This document shows positions 1 through 7,420 of a DNA stretch of 33,650 nucleotides, piece by piece. Within the stretch, counting starts at the first letter, position 1. Each line of letters begins with the position of its first letter. The notes beneath the pieces are model-generated. The model saw nothing but the letters and a program-made list of their open reading frames with translations, was not told the DNA's origin and did not search any database. This DNA comes from Mariprofundaceae bacterium (GTDB lineage: Bacteria; Pseudomonadota; Zetaproteobacteria; Mariprofundales; Mariprofundaceae): contig JALUXN010000281.1 of the NCBI GenBank assembly GCA_027018975.1, positions 1 to 33,650 of the forward strand, given 5' to 3'. The translations under genes were made by a program, and so were the position numbers.

Positions 1-1
1 C

Positions 2-727
2 TACGATTGGAGCGAGAACGAGGCGTTCAATACCAAGGGCAACAAGAAGGGCGAGTGCGCCGGTGCGGTATTGTCGATGTCCGATGCGCTGATCTCCGAG
101 GCGGAGTATGAGATGCTGCTGGCGCGCGCCCATATCGATGCGATGTTCTGGGCGGAGGCGCAGAGTGCGCTGCGCCGCTCGGTGATCTCCACCGCGCGCG
201 CCTTTCTGGTGCCGTTCGGTGAAGCACCGGAGGAGGATAGCGAGGTGTTCGGCCTGCTGCTCACCCATGCTGCTGCCGATCAGGACGTGATGGGCGGTTT
301 CCATCAGGTGCAGGCGGCGATGATGGGCATCGATCTGGCTGATCCGGGGGCGGGCGTGACCCGCCTGCGTGATGCGCAGGCCGCATGGTTGGCGTTGGCA
401 GAAAAACGCTTTGCCGCCGTGCCGGAGGAAGTGAGTGAGAGTGAGACGGAAGCGGCTGTGGCAGGCGATGAAGCGGCAGCCGATGCGACGGATAATGTCA
501 CGCTGCTCGATCTCTCCGGTGTCGCCTGCCCGATGAACTTTGTGAAGACGAAGATCAAGCTCTCCACACTGCCGATTGGTGCGCAGCTGGAGGTGATTCT
601 CGATGATGGCGCGCCGATTGAGAATGTGCCGCTCTCCTTGGAAGAGCAGGGGCAGAAGGTGCTGGTCAAAGAGCAGATCTCGGAGCGCCAGTGGAAGATT
701 CGCGTCGAGAAGATTTCCGCAATCTGA
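2..727 (+). CDS. C-terminal part of a sulfite/nitrite reductase fused to a TusA-like domain (5' truncated)
   Basis: The reading frame is open from the first bases of the window, so this is the 3' end of a longer gene. The visible N-terminus (YDWSENEAFNTKGNKKGECA) resembles the end of the hemoprotein module of siroheme/4Fe-4S sulfite or nitrite reductases. An alpha-helical linker follows, then an acidic Glu/Ala-rich stretch. The last roughly 75 residues form a TusA/SirA-like sulfur-carrier domain with the motif SGVACPMNFVKTK, whose Cys is the expected persulfide site. The usual CPxP signature is CPMN here, a variant I recall from reductase-fused TusA domains. The family reduces sulfite to sulfide in the cytoplasm, and a fused TusA could take the product as a persulfide (inference). 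It lies 23 nt upstream of the permease fusion and near cysDN, which supports assimilatory sulfur metabolism. The catalytic half lies outside the window. Confidence 0.75.
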   Translation, partial: YDWSENEAFNTKGNKKGECAGAVLSMSDALISEAEYEMLLARAHIDAMFWAEAQSALRRSVISTARAFLVPFGEAPEEDSEVFGLLLTHAAADQDVMGGFHQVQAAMMGIDLADPGAGVTRLRDAQAAWLALAEKRFAAVPEEVSESETEAAVAGDEAAADATDNVTLLDLSGVACPMNFVKTKIKLSTLPIGAQLEVILDDGAPIENVPLSLEEQGQKVLVKEQISERQWKIRVEKISAI

Positions 728-750
728 TCGCTGCCGTTTAAGGTCATCAG

Positions 751-3393
751 GTGACATCCAGCACCGATCTACACCCCTTTGCCAATCCGGGACGGACGAA
801 GCTGTCGCTGGTCAGCCGCGGTGTGGCGTTGCCGGAGGGGTTGCAGCAGGCCTCGCAATGGATTTCGCAGGCCAATGCGATTGAGACGGTGGTCGATATT
901 CGTCTGCCGACCGGTCAGCTCTGTACGGTGCCGGTCGGTCAGCCCTATACGCAGAAGAGCACCTATGAGCTGCGGGAAAAGGATGGCAAGGCGGAGCTGT
1001 ACTGCGCCGGCGAAGTTTCGCCCGTCACCCTGCTGCCAGCGCCGGCGTTCTATCAGCAGAGCACCCGCAGCGGGTCGCGTATGGGCAGTTTCAGCGCCCT
1101 GCATGATCGGCTGCTGATCCTGCATCCGTTCCTCGGTTGCGGCTTCTTTAATCAGGCGGGGCAGGCCTGCCAATACTGCCAGTATGATTCGATGCTCAAT
1201 CAGGCTGAACCGCCGCTACGCGATCCGCTCGAACTGGTGGAGACGGTGCGCGCGGCACTGGCGGAGCGCGATGTCGATACGGTCTATCTCTACAACGGCT
1301 TTTCGCCCTCCAATGATGTCGGCCTGCGCAAGCTGGTGGCGGTGGTGGCGCTGCTGCGCAAACACCTCGGTCATCGCCAGATTGCGCTGGAGACGGTGGC
1401 GCCATCCGACCTGCAGGTGATCGATGAACTCTACGAGGCGGGGCTGGATCTCTTTATCTGCAATGTCGAAGTGCACGATGCGGCGCGCTTTGCCGAGATC
1501 TGCCCGGGTAAGGCGCGGCTGGGCGGACAGGCGGCGATCTATCGTGCGCTGCAACATGCCCGCTCGATCTTCCGCACCGGTGCGGTGGTCAGCCACCTGA
1601 TTGTCGGGCTGGAACCGCTGGCATCGACGATTGCCGGCATGAAAGCGCTGATCGGGCAGGGGATTGTGCCGATGCTGCTCCCCTTCCGGCCACTGCCCGG
1701 CACGCCGCTCAGTGATTGGCCGCTGGCCAGCCTCGATGATGTGGAGCAGGCGCTGCTGGTGCAGTATGAACTGCTCGAATCATCCGGCATCCCGATGCAC
1801 CGGCTGCGCGATATGGGGCGGGTATTGACCCCGATGGAGAGCGGTCTGCTGGTTGGCCGCACGCCTTACCTCGCGCAGCAGGTCGCCAGCTCGACACTGG
1901 GGCGGCGCATGATCGGCTGGATGAACGGGCTGCGCCGTTATCTGCGCTCCAATGGTAAGATCGACGCCAACTACGCAAGCGCTCGCTACCACTCCCTACA
2001 CTGGCTATTGGCCAGAGAGGGGGTGCCGTTTGTGGCGCTGGCGCTGCTGTCGCTCTGCGCGCTCTGGGTGGGGCATCAAGCGCCGCCCGATGGGTTGACG
2101 GCGCAAGGGTGGCATGCGCTGCTGATCTTTCTCTTCTGTCTGGCGCTCTGGGTGAGCGGCCTGATTCCGCTGGCGGCGACCTCGCTGTTGGGTTTGGCGC
2201 TGCTGCCGCTCTCCGGCGTGCTGCCGGCGATGGATGCTTACGCCATGTTCGGGTCGCCGGCGGTATTCTTCATTCTCGGCGCATTCATGCTGGCCGCTGG
2301 CGCGCGTGCCACGGGGCTCTCCGAGCATCTGGCGCTGGCGCTGATCGAGCGGGTCGGCACGGGTGCGCGGCAACTGCTGTTGGCGATGCTGCTGCTGCCA
2401 GCAGTGATGGCGTTTGTCATGCCGGAGCATGCGGTGGCGGCGATTTTCCTGCCAATCGTGCTCGATATGGTGCGCAATCTCGATCTGAAAATCGGTGACC
2501 GTTATGCGCAATCCCTCTTTTTTGCGGTGGCGTGGGGGGCGATTATCGGCGGTGTGATGACGCTGTTGGGCGGGGCGCGCGGGCCGTTGGCGCTCGGTAT
2601 GGTGCAGCAGATCAGCGGCCATGGGTTCAGTTTTCTCGACTGGACGTTGGCGGCAGCACCTCTGGTGTTGCTGATGTTGACGGCTGCTGCAATGCTGCTG
2701 CTATTGACCACACCGTGTGGCGAGCTGGATGTGGCGCAGGCGCGTGCTGCTATCCAGAAACGGCAGTTGGAGCTGGGTAATCTGGAGCTGCGCGGCTGGC
2801 TGATGGGGCTGTTGCTGGCTGGCACAGTGGCCGGCTGGATGCTCGGCGGGCATGGCGCATCGTTGGCGGCGATTGCGCTGCTGGCTGTGGCGGTGATGTT
2901 CGGTCTACATCTGGTGCGCTGGGATGAGATTGAGCGGCAGGTGAACTGGAGCGTGGTGCTGATGTATGGTGGCGCGATTGCGGTCGGCTCGGCACTGACA
3001 GCCAGTGGCGCAGGAGCGTGGATCGCCGCCAATCTGTTGCCCGATGGTGTGGCCGGCCTGTCACTGCTGATGCTGGTGGTGGCGGCGACGCTGCTGTTGA
3101 CCGAAGGGGTGAGCAATGCGGCGGCGGTGGCGGTGCTGTTGCCGGTGGCGGTGCCGGTCGGACTGGGGGCGGGGATTGATCCGCTGACGGTGGCGCTGGC
3201 GGTCGGTATCATTGCCGGCTTCGCCTTCATGTTGCCGATGGGTACGCCGCCCAACGCGATGATCTACGGTACCGGCTTTGTGCAGCGGTTGGCGATGTTG
3301 CGCTTTGGTGGTGTGCTGTCGTTGAGCGCGCTGCTATTGTTCGCTGCGTTGGTGCAGCTCTGGTGGCCGATGATCGGTTTCGGTCTAGAATGA
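751..3393 (+). CDS. Radical SAM-like domain fused to an SLC13/DASS-family anion permease
   Basis: A continuous 880-residue frame starts at GTG 751, with AAGG a short distance upstream. Residues about 125-370 look like a radical-SAM TIM barrel. The cysteine cluster is C130-x9-C140-x2-C143 (GCGFFNQAGQACQYCQYDSM), not the standard Cx3Cx2C, so 4Fe-4S/SAM chemistry is likely but unproven. Residues about 425-880 are a polytopic SLC13 (divalent anion:Na+ symporter) domain. Two re-entrant-type signatures are visible, GVSNAAAVAVLLPVA and MLPMGTPPNAMIYG. SLC13 proteins import sulfate or di/tricarboxylates. Its place between sulfite reductase and cysDN argues for sulfate (inference). The two halves are joined in frame through a basic linker (about residues 385-420) with no stop or frameshift. 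What the radical-SAM half does is unknown. A shortened repeat and the cysD ribosome binding site follow it. Confidence 0.8.
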   Translation: MTSSTDLHPFANPGRTKLSLVSRGVALPEGLQQASQWISQANAIETVVDIRLPTGQLCTVPVGQPYTQKSTYELREKDGKAELYCAGEVSPVTLLPAPAFYQQSTRSGSRMGSFSALHDRLLILHPFLGCGFFNQAGQACQYCQYDSMLNQAEPPLRDPLELVETVRAALAERDVDTVYLYNGFSPSNDVGLRKLVAVVALLRKHLGHRQIALETVAPSDLQVIDELYEAGLDLFICNVEVHDAARFAEICPGKARLGGQAAIYRALQHARSIFRTGAVVSHLIVGLEPLASTIAGMKALIGQGIVPMLLPFRPLPGTPLSDWPLASLDDVEQALLVQYELLESSGIPMHRLRDMGRVLTPMESGLLVGRTPYLAQQVASSTLGRRMIGWMNGLRRYLRSNGKIDANYASARYHSLHWLLAREGVPFVALALLSLCALWVGHQAPPDGLTAQGWHALLIFLFCLALWVSGLIPLAATSLLGLALLPLSGVLPAMDAYAMFGSPAVFFILGAFMLAAGARATGLSEHLALALIERVGTGARQLLLAMLLLPAVMAFVMPEHAVAAIFLPIVLDMVRNLDLKIGDRYAQSLFFAVAWGAIIGGVMTLLGGARGPLALGMVQQISGHGFSFLDWTLAAAPLVLLMLTAAAMLLLLTTPCGELDVAQARAAIQKRQLELGNLELRGWLMGLLLAGTVAGWMLGGHGASLAAIALLAVAVMFGLHLVRWDEIERQVNWSVVLMYGGAIAVGSALTASGAGAWIAANLLPDGVAGLSLLMLVVAATLLLTEGVSNAAAVAVLLPVAVPVGLGAGIDPLTVALAVGIIAGFAFMLPMGTPPNAMIYGTGFVQRLAMLRFGGVLSLSALLLFAALVQLWWPMIGFGLE

Positions 3394-3397
3394 AGGG

Positions 3398-3459
3398 AAC
3401 CATTCAGCTATCGAACAAACCACGGGCGGTCTGGAAAGTTCCGGCATGTGAAGTAAAGA
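3398..3459 (+). repeat. Shortened copy (C) of the structured dispersed repeat
   Basis: This stretch starts 4 nt after the permease stop. It begins with AACCATTCAGC, which matches the left end of the copy at 28303-28446 read on the - strand. It then jumps straight to TATCGAACAAACC and a right-hand part (CGGGCGGTCTGGAAAGTTCC) that aligns with the copy at 8620-8786. The central hairpin half is missing, so it looks like an internally deleted relative. It lies directly in front of cysD, in cysD's orientation. Similarity was judged by eye. Confidence 0.6.
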
Positions 3460-3471
3460 TGGGAGAAATAG

Positions 3472-4404
3472 ATGTCCAATCAACAATCTAAACAGGTATC
3501 TCAGCATAAGCTGACGCAGTTGAAGGCGCTGGAGGCGGAGTCGATCCATATCATCCGCGAGGTGGTGGCGGAGTTCCGCAATCCGGTGATGCTCTACTCG
3601 GTCGGCAAGGACTCCAGCGTGCTGCTGCATCTGGCGCGCAAGGCGTTCTATCCGGCGCCGCTGCCGTTTCCGTTGCTGCATGTCGATACCGGCTTCAAGT
3701 TCAAGGAGATGTACGAGTTCCGCGACAGCTTCTGCAAGGAGATCGGCGCCGATCTGATTGTCCGCCGCAACGAGGCGGCCATCGCCAAGGGGATGAATCC
3801 GAAGGATCACGGCGTGGCGCGCTGCTGCGGTGCGTTGAAGACCCAAGGACTGCTCGATGCACTGGAGGAGGGCGAATATGATGCCGCCTTCGGTGGTGCG
3901 CGCCGCGATGAGGAGCGCAGCCGCGCCAAGGAGCGGGTTTTCTCCATGCGCGACGAGTTTGGTCAGTGGGACCCGAAGAATCAGCGGCCGGAGCTATGGA
4001 ATATCTATAATGGCCGCATCCACGAGGGGGAGAGCGTGCGCGTCTTCCCGATCTCCAACTGGACGGAGATGGATATCTGGCTCTACATCCGCGAAGAGAA
4101 TATTCCCATCGTGCCGCTCTACTTTGCCAAGGAGCGGCTGATGGTGGAGCGCAAACATCTGCTTATCCCCTACTACGAAGAGATGAAGGATCAGCTGCTC
4201 GAGGGTGAGGAGCCGAAGATGGTGATGAGCCGCTTCCGCACGCTCGGCTGCAGCCCGTGTACGGGTGCAGTGCGCTCTGATGCCACCAATATGGATGAGA
4301 TTGTGATCGAGGCGGCTGCAGCGCGCCGCTCGGAGCGCGAGACACGCATCATCGATCACGGCTCGAACAGCATGGAAGATAAGAAGAAAGAAGGGTATTT
4401 TTAG
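3472..4404 (+). CDS. cysD: Sulfate adenylyltransferase subunit 2 (ATP sulfurylase, CysD)
   Basis: CysD catalyses the first step of sulfate activation, ATP + sulfate to APS + PPi, in a complex with the GTPase CysN in the cytoplasm. The 310-residue product is close to the usual length of about 302. It has the PP-loop SVGKDSS at residues 43-49, the conserved HVDTGFKFKEMYEFRD segment, GARRDEERSRAKER, FPISNWTEMDIW and the terminal RTLGCSPCTGAV region. The ATG at 3472 is preceded by GGGAG at normal spacing. cysN follows after an 81-90 nt gap that holds a hairpin. The neighbouring sulfite reductase and SLC13 fusion place it in assimilatory sulfate reduction. No APS/PAPS reductase gene is in the window, so that step must be encoded elsewhere. 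Confidence 0.97.
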   Translation: MSNQQSKQVSQHKLTQLKALEAESIHIIREVVAEFRNPVMLYSVGKDSSVLLHLARKAFYPAPLPFPLLHVDTGFKFKEMYEFRDSFCKEIGADLIVRRNEAAIAKGMNPKDHGVARCCGALKTQGLLDALEEGEYDAAFGGARRDEERSRAKERVFSMRDEFGQWDPKNQRPELWNIYNGRIHEGESVRVFPISNWTEMDIWLYIREENIPIVPLYFAKERLMVERKHLLIPYYEEMKDQLLEGEEPKMVMSRFRTLGCSPCTGAVRSDATNMDEIVIEAAAARRSERETRIIDHGSNSMEDKKKEGYF

Positions 4405-4423
4405 GGTGAGGGGTTAGGTGAGA

Positions 4424-4460
4424 GGCGTTAGGGGGCGTTTTGCTCCTGATGCCTGACGCC
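4424..4460 (+). other. Hairpin in the cysD-cysN gap
   Basis: GGCGTTAGG (4424-4432) can pair with CCTGACGCC (4452-4460) over 9 bp with one G-T wobble, around a 19-nt loop. The surrounding 4403-4436 is G-rich and repetitive (variants of GGTGAG and GTTAGG). No T-run follows, so it is not a classical terminator. It could be an mRNA processing or partial-attenuation element between the two subunit genes. Confidence 0.4.
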
Positions 4461-4494
4461 GAACCTCCAACGCTTCACAAACAGGGTGAAAACA

Positions 4495-5781
4495 ATGACA
4501 ACACTGAACACAGATATTACTAAAGAGATCGAACTGCTGCGACTGGTGACGGTGGGCAGTGTCGATGATGGCAAATCGACGTTGATTGGGCGTCTGTTGG
4601 TCGATACCAAGGGTGCCTTTGAGGATCAGCTCTTGGCGGTGCGCAAAAAACGCGGCGCCGAGCATGTCGCGTCGGCGGCGGAGATCGATCTGGCGATGTT
4701 GACCGACGGCTTGGCGGCCGAGCGCGAACAGGGCATCACCATCGATGTTGCCTACCGCTATTTCGCCACGCCGAAGCGCAAATTCATCATGGCCGACTGC
4801 CCCGGCCATGAGCAGTACACGCGCAACATGGTGACCGGTGCCTCTACCGCCAATGCGGCGATTATCCTTATCGATGCACGCAATGGTGTCATGCCGCAGA
4901 CCAAGCGTCACACCCATATTCTGGCGCTGCTCGGCATTCCGCACCTGATTGTGGCGGTCAACAAGATGGATCTGGTCGATCACGATCAGGCCACCTTCGA
5001 GGCGATTCGCGACGAGATGAACGACTACTGCGCCAAGCAGGGAGTGCGCGATCTGATCTGTATTCCGATGTCGGCACTGGCCGGCGATATGGTGGCGGTG
5101 CGCGGCGATCATATGGACTGGTATGAGGGGGACACTTTGCTGGAGACGCTGGAGAACTTGTCGGTACTCGATGATGTCGACAATCAGCCGTTCCGTCTGC
5201 CGGTGCAGCTGGTCAATCGTCCGCAGACCGCCGAGTTGCCCGACTATCGCGGCTTCATGGGCACGATTGCCTCCGGCACGGTGAAGGTGGGCGATAAGGT
5301 CAAGGCGATTCCGAGCGGTAATGAGACGACGGTGAAGGAGATCGTTACTTTCGACGGTAACCTGCAGGAGGCGTTCGCGCCGCAGAGTGTGACGTTGACG
5401 CTCAATGATGAGATCGATCTGTCGCGCGGTGATATGCTGGTGCATCCCGGTGCCGAGCCGGCCAGCGCCAAGATTGTGAAGGCCAATGTCTGCTGGATCG
5501 GTGATGAGCCGTTGGCGGCGCGCAATAAATATCTGCTCAAACACACCACCAACACGGTTAAGGCGATGGTCGATAGTATCGATTTCCGCCGCGATATTCA
5601 CACCTTGAGCAAGGATGAGGCGGACGAGCTGGCGATGAACGAGATTGGCCAGATCACCTTCAAACTGATGAAGCCGCTCTACTGCGACCCTTACGCACAG
5701 AACCGCATCACCGGTAGTTTTATCGTCATCGACACCTTCACCAACAACACTGTCGGTGCCGGCATGGTGGTCGAGGCGTAG
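4495..5781 (+). CDS. cysN: Sulfate adenylyltransferase subunit 1 (GTPase, CysN)
   Basis: CysN is the GTP-hydrolysing partner of CysD and drives APS formation. The G motifs are clear: P-loop GSVDDGKSTLIGRLL (about residues 16-30), the switch region EQGITIDVAYRYF, DCPGHEQY (G3), NKMDLVD (G4) and SAL (G5). Beta-barrel domains II and III of the EF-Tu type follow. At 428 residues it is somewhat shorter than E. coli CysN (475), and it has no C-terminal APS-kinase (CysC) domain. I chose ATG 4495 because AGGGTG lies about 7 nt upstream; an in-frame GTG at 4486 would add three residues. It ends 3 nt before the ABM gene, so the two are probably co-transcribed. Confidence 0.96.
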   Translation: MTTLNTDITKEIELLRLVTVGSVDDGKSTLIGRLLVDTKGAFEDQLLAVRKKRGAEHVASAAEIDLAMLTDGLAAEREQGITIDVAYRYFATPKRKFIMADCPGHEQYTRNMVTGASTANAAIILIDARNGVMPQTKRHTHILALLGIPHLIVAVNKMDLVDHDQATFEAIRDEMNDYCAKQGVRDLICIPMSALAGDMVAVRGDHMDWYEGDTLLETLENLSVLDDVDNQPFRLPVQLVNRPQTAELPDYRGFMGTIASGTVKVGDKVKAIPSGNETTVKEIVTFDGNLQEAFAPQSVTLTLNDEIDLSRGDMLVHPGAEPASAKIVKANVCWIGDEPLAARNKYLLKHTTNTVKAMVDSIDFRRDIHTLSKDEADELAMNEIGQITFKLMKPLYCDPYAQNRITGSFIVIDTFTNNTVGAGMVVEA

Positions 5782-5784
5782 GCG

Positions 5785-6099
5785 ATGTTTGTCACCATGA
5801 ATCGTTTCACCATCGCGCCGGAGCACTGGGCTGATTTCGAGGCGCGTTTCAAGCAGCGCGCCGGTTTGGTCGATCAGGCGCCGGGCTTTATCCGCAACGC
5901 GGTGCTGCGCCCGGCCGAAGGGAGCGCGGAGCAGCATGTGGTGATGACTTTATGGGAGTCACGCGAGGCGTTTGAGGCGTGGACGCGCTCGGAATCCTTC
6001 CGCGCCGCCCACGCCAACGCCGGCCAAACCCCCAAAACATGGTTCGCCGGCCCATCCAAGCTGGAGATGTTCGAGGCGGTCACCGACTCCGCTGTTTGA
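5785..6099 (+). CDS. Antibiotic biosynthesis monooxygenase (ABM) / HmoA-IsdG-like small protein
   Basis: This 104-residue protein has the ferredoxin-like ABM fold pattern: FVTMNRFTI, then a helix (DFEARFKQRA), PGFIRNAVLR, HVVMTLWESREAFEAW and a final LEMFEAV strand. Members of the superfamily include cofactor-independent quinol monooxygenases and heme-degrading IsdG/HmoA proteins. The FEAW(T)xSExFRxAH segment is typical of the HmoA-like branch, but the substrate cannot be decided from sequence. It follows cysN by 3 nt with GAGG upstream of the ATG, so it probably shares the cys transcript. It ends 15 nt before the convergent DoxX gene. Confidence 0.8.
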   Translation: MFVTMNRFTIAPEHWADFEARFKQRAGLVDQAPGFIRNAVLRPAEGSAEQHVVMTLWESREAFEAWTRSESFRAAHANAGQTPKTWFAGPSKLEMFEAVTDSAV

Positions 6100-6114
6100 A
6101 TTGGAGTAAGTTGC

Positions 6115-6609
6115 TTAGCTGCGCACACAGCGTGGCAACAGCCAGCGCCCGATGGCGTAATCGAGTGAGAGCTTACCGGGGCCTGCGAGCACAATCGCCA
6201 GCAGCATCAATCCCCACACCTTGTGATCGATAAATTCGTGGCCGATGAAGCCTGCCCAGAGACCGTGTGGCCAGAGGCCGGGGTAGGAGATGACGGCTGT
6301 AATGTTATAGACAAACAGAAACAGGGCGGCGAGACGACCGAAGAGGCCGAGCGCCAGAAACCACGGCACAATCAGCTCGACATAGGTGCCGATGGTGGCC
6401 GCGAGGTCGGGTGAGAGCAGCGGCACATGATATTCGTAGTTGAAGAGGTAGGCGGTGCCCATCGGGTCGTCGAGTTTGACCACGCCGGCGCGCCAGAAGG
6501 CGAGCGCCACCCAGAGGCGGAAGAGTAGCGGACTCAACGGTTGCAGCGGTTCCAGCAGCGCTACGGCGCGGTTGTAGAGGGTGGTGATGGTGTGCAATAG
6601 TTGTTTCAT
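6115..6609 (-). CDS. DoxX-family membrane protein of the bufferin operon
   Basis: This 164-residue polytopic membrane protein has the DoxX/DoxD pattern: SPLLFRLWVALAFWRAGVVKL in the first helix, a short hydrophilic loop, TIGTYVELIVPWFLALGLFGRLAALFLF in the middle helices and a C-terminal hydrophobic helix. I took ATG at 6607-6609 because AGGAG precedes it at about 5 nt; the longer open frame to 6822 overlaps the bufC coding region and is not needed. A DoxX gene is the usual fourth gene of bufferin clusters (gigD in Caulobacter). Its role there is not settled; a membrane redox or export function is possible. It is the last gene of the operon, 19 nt after bufC. Confidence 0.85.
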   Translation of the reverse strand: MKQLLHTITTLYNRAVALLEPLQPLSPLLFRLWVALAFWRAGVVKLDDPMGTAYLFNYEYHVPLLSPDLAATIGTYVELIVPWFLALGLFGRLAALFLFVYNITAVISYPGLWPHGLWAGFIGHEFIDHKVWGLMLLAIVLAGPGKLSLDYAIGRWLLPRCVRS

Positions 6610-6628
6610 GGATGCTCCTGTGGGGTAG

Positions 6629-7420
6629 TTACTGCGCGGTTTTATGCGCTGTGATGTCGATGACCAGTCGGTTGGCGACCAGCCATGGCAGCAGTTCGGT
6701 GAGGTCGAAATCGGCATCTGCCGCTGTGGTGAGGGCGGTTTGTATCGATTGACCATCGAGCAGTGCGCGCAGCAATAGCGTGGTGGCTGCGGAAACCGGT
6801 TGCATGGCGATCTGTGCGGCATCGCGCCAGATCAGCAGTGGTTGGCCGCCCCGATCAAGCGCTGGCGGCGGTGTCTCGTCCGGCTCCATGCAGTAGCGCC
6901 AGATATCGAACAGCGGATAGTCGGAAGCGATGATCTGCAGCGATGGATGCAGGCGTAGCGCGATCGCGGCCTCGGATTGCTGCAAAGTGTGTAGCCGTTG
7001 TGTCACCGCATCGGCCGATAGCGGCTCGGCATCCGCGGCGAGCAGGCTGCATTGGCGCGCCCACTCCAGCCGAGCAATATCGGGCAGATAAGCGAGGGAG
7101 GATGCCTCTGGCATGGCCGCCAGAAAGGCGGCGAAATGGGCACCGTAATCCTGCAGATTGCCGCTTGTTGCAGGGTAGTCGCGCAGATAACGCAATGCGG
7201 CCAAGTCGAAAAAATCATCGCCCACTAGCAGCCGCACCGCCGGATAGCTGGTCTGCAGCGCCTCGCTAAAGGTATTCTCAATGATGTGGCGATAGATCTG
7301 CATGCGTTGCGCGGCTGCTAAACCATTGCCGGCCACCGCTGCCTCGATGCTCGCATCCCCATGTAGCACGCTGGCGGCGAAATCGCGCTGCAGTTCAGCC
7401 AGCGACGGCGCGTTGCGCAT
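6629..7420 (-). CDS. bufC: DUF2063 bufferin-maturation partner (BufC/HvfC-like)
   Basis: The 263-residue product starts SLAELQRDFAASVLHGD and contains RMQIYRHIIENTFSEALQTSYPAVRLLVGDDFF, the hallmark N-terminal half of DUF2063 proteins. In bufferins and methanobactin-like RiPPs, proteins of this type act as precursor-recognition partners of the DUF692 enzyme. I chose ATG 7418-7420. It overlaps the 3' end of bufB by 26 nt, which suggests translational coupling and a BufB-BufC complex. Longer upstream frames are in the bufB shadow. Confidence 0.88.
   Translation of the reverse strand: MRNAPSLAELQRDFAASVLHGDASIEAAVAGNGLAAAQRMQIYRHIIENTFSEALQTSYPAVRLLVGDDFFDLAALRYLRDYPATSGNLQDYGAHFAAFLAAMPEASSLAYLPDIARLEWARQCSLLAADAEPLSADAVTQRLHTLQQSEAAIALRLHPSLQIIASDYPLFDIWRYCMEPDETPPPALDRGGQPLLIWRDAAQIAMQPVSAATTLLLRALLDGQSIQTALTTAADADFDLTELLPWLVANRLVIDITAHKTAQ

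Noticed and set aside
1990..2020. Possible frameshift joining two genes (radical SAM and SLC13)
   Set aside because: The frame is continuous through the linker with normal codon use and no internal start with a ribosome site, so a true fusion is preferred, pending read-level checks.
2005..2622. 205-codon antisense frame over the SLC13 domain
   Set aside because: Low-complexity Gln/Arg-rich translation produced by the codon use of hydrophobic helices on the other strand.
4414..5937. 507-codon antisense frame over cysN
   Set aside because: It mirrors the strongly conserved cysN frame. Long antisense frames are expected in GC-rich genes, and the predicted protein is Arg/His-rich and unlike any family.
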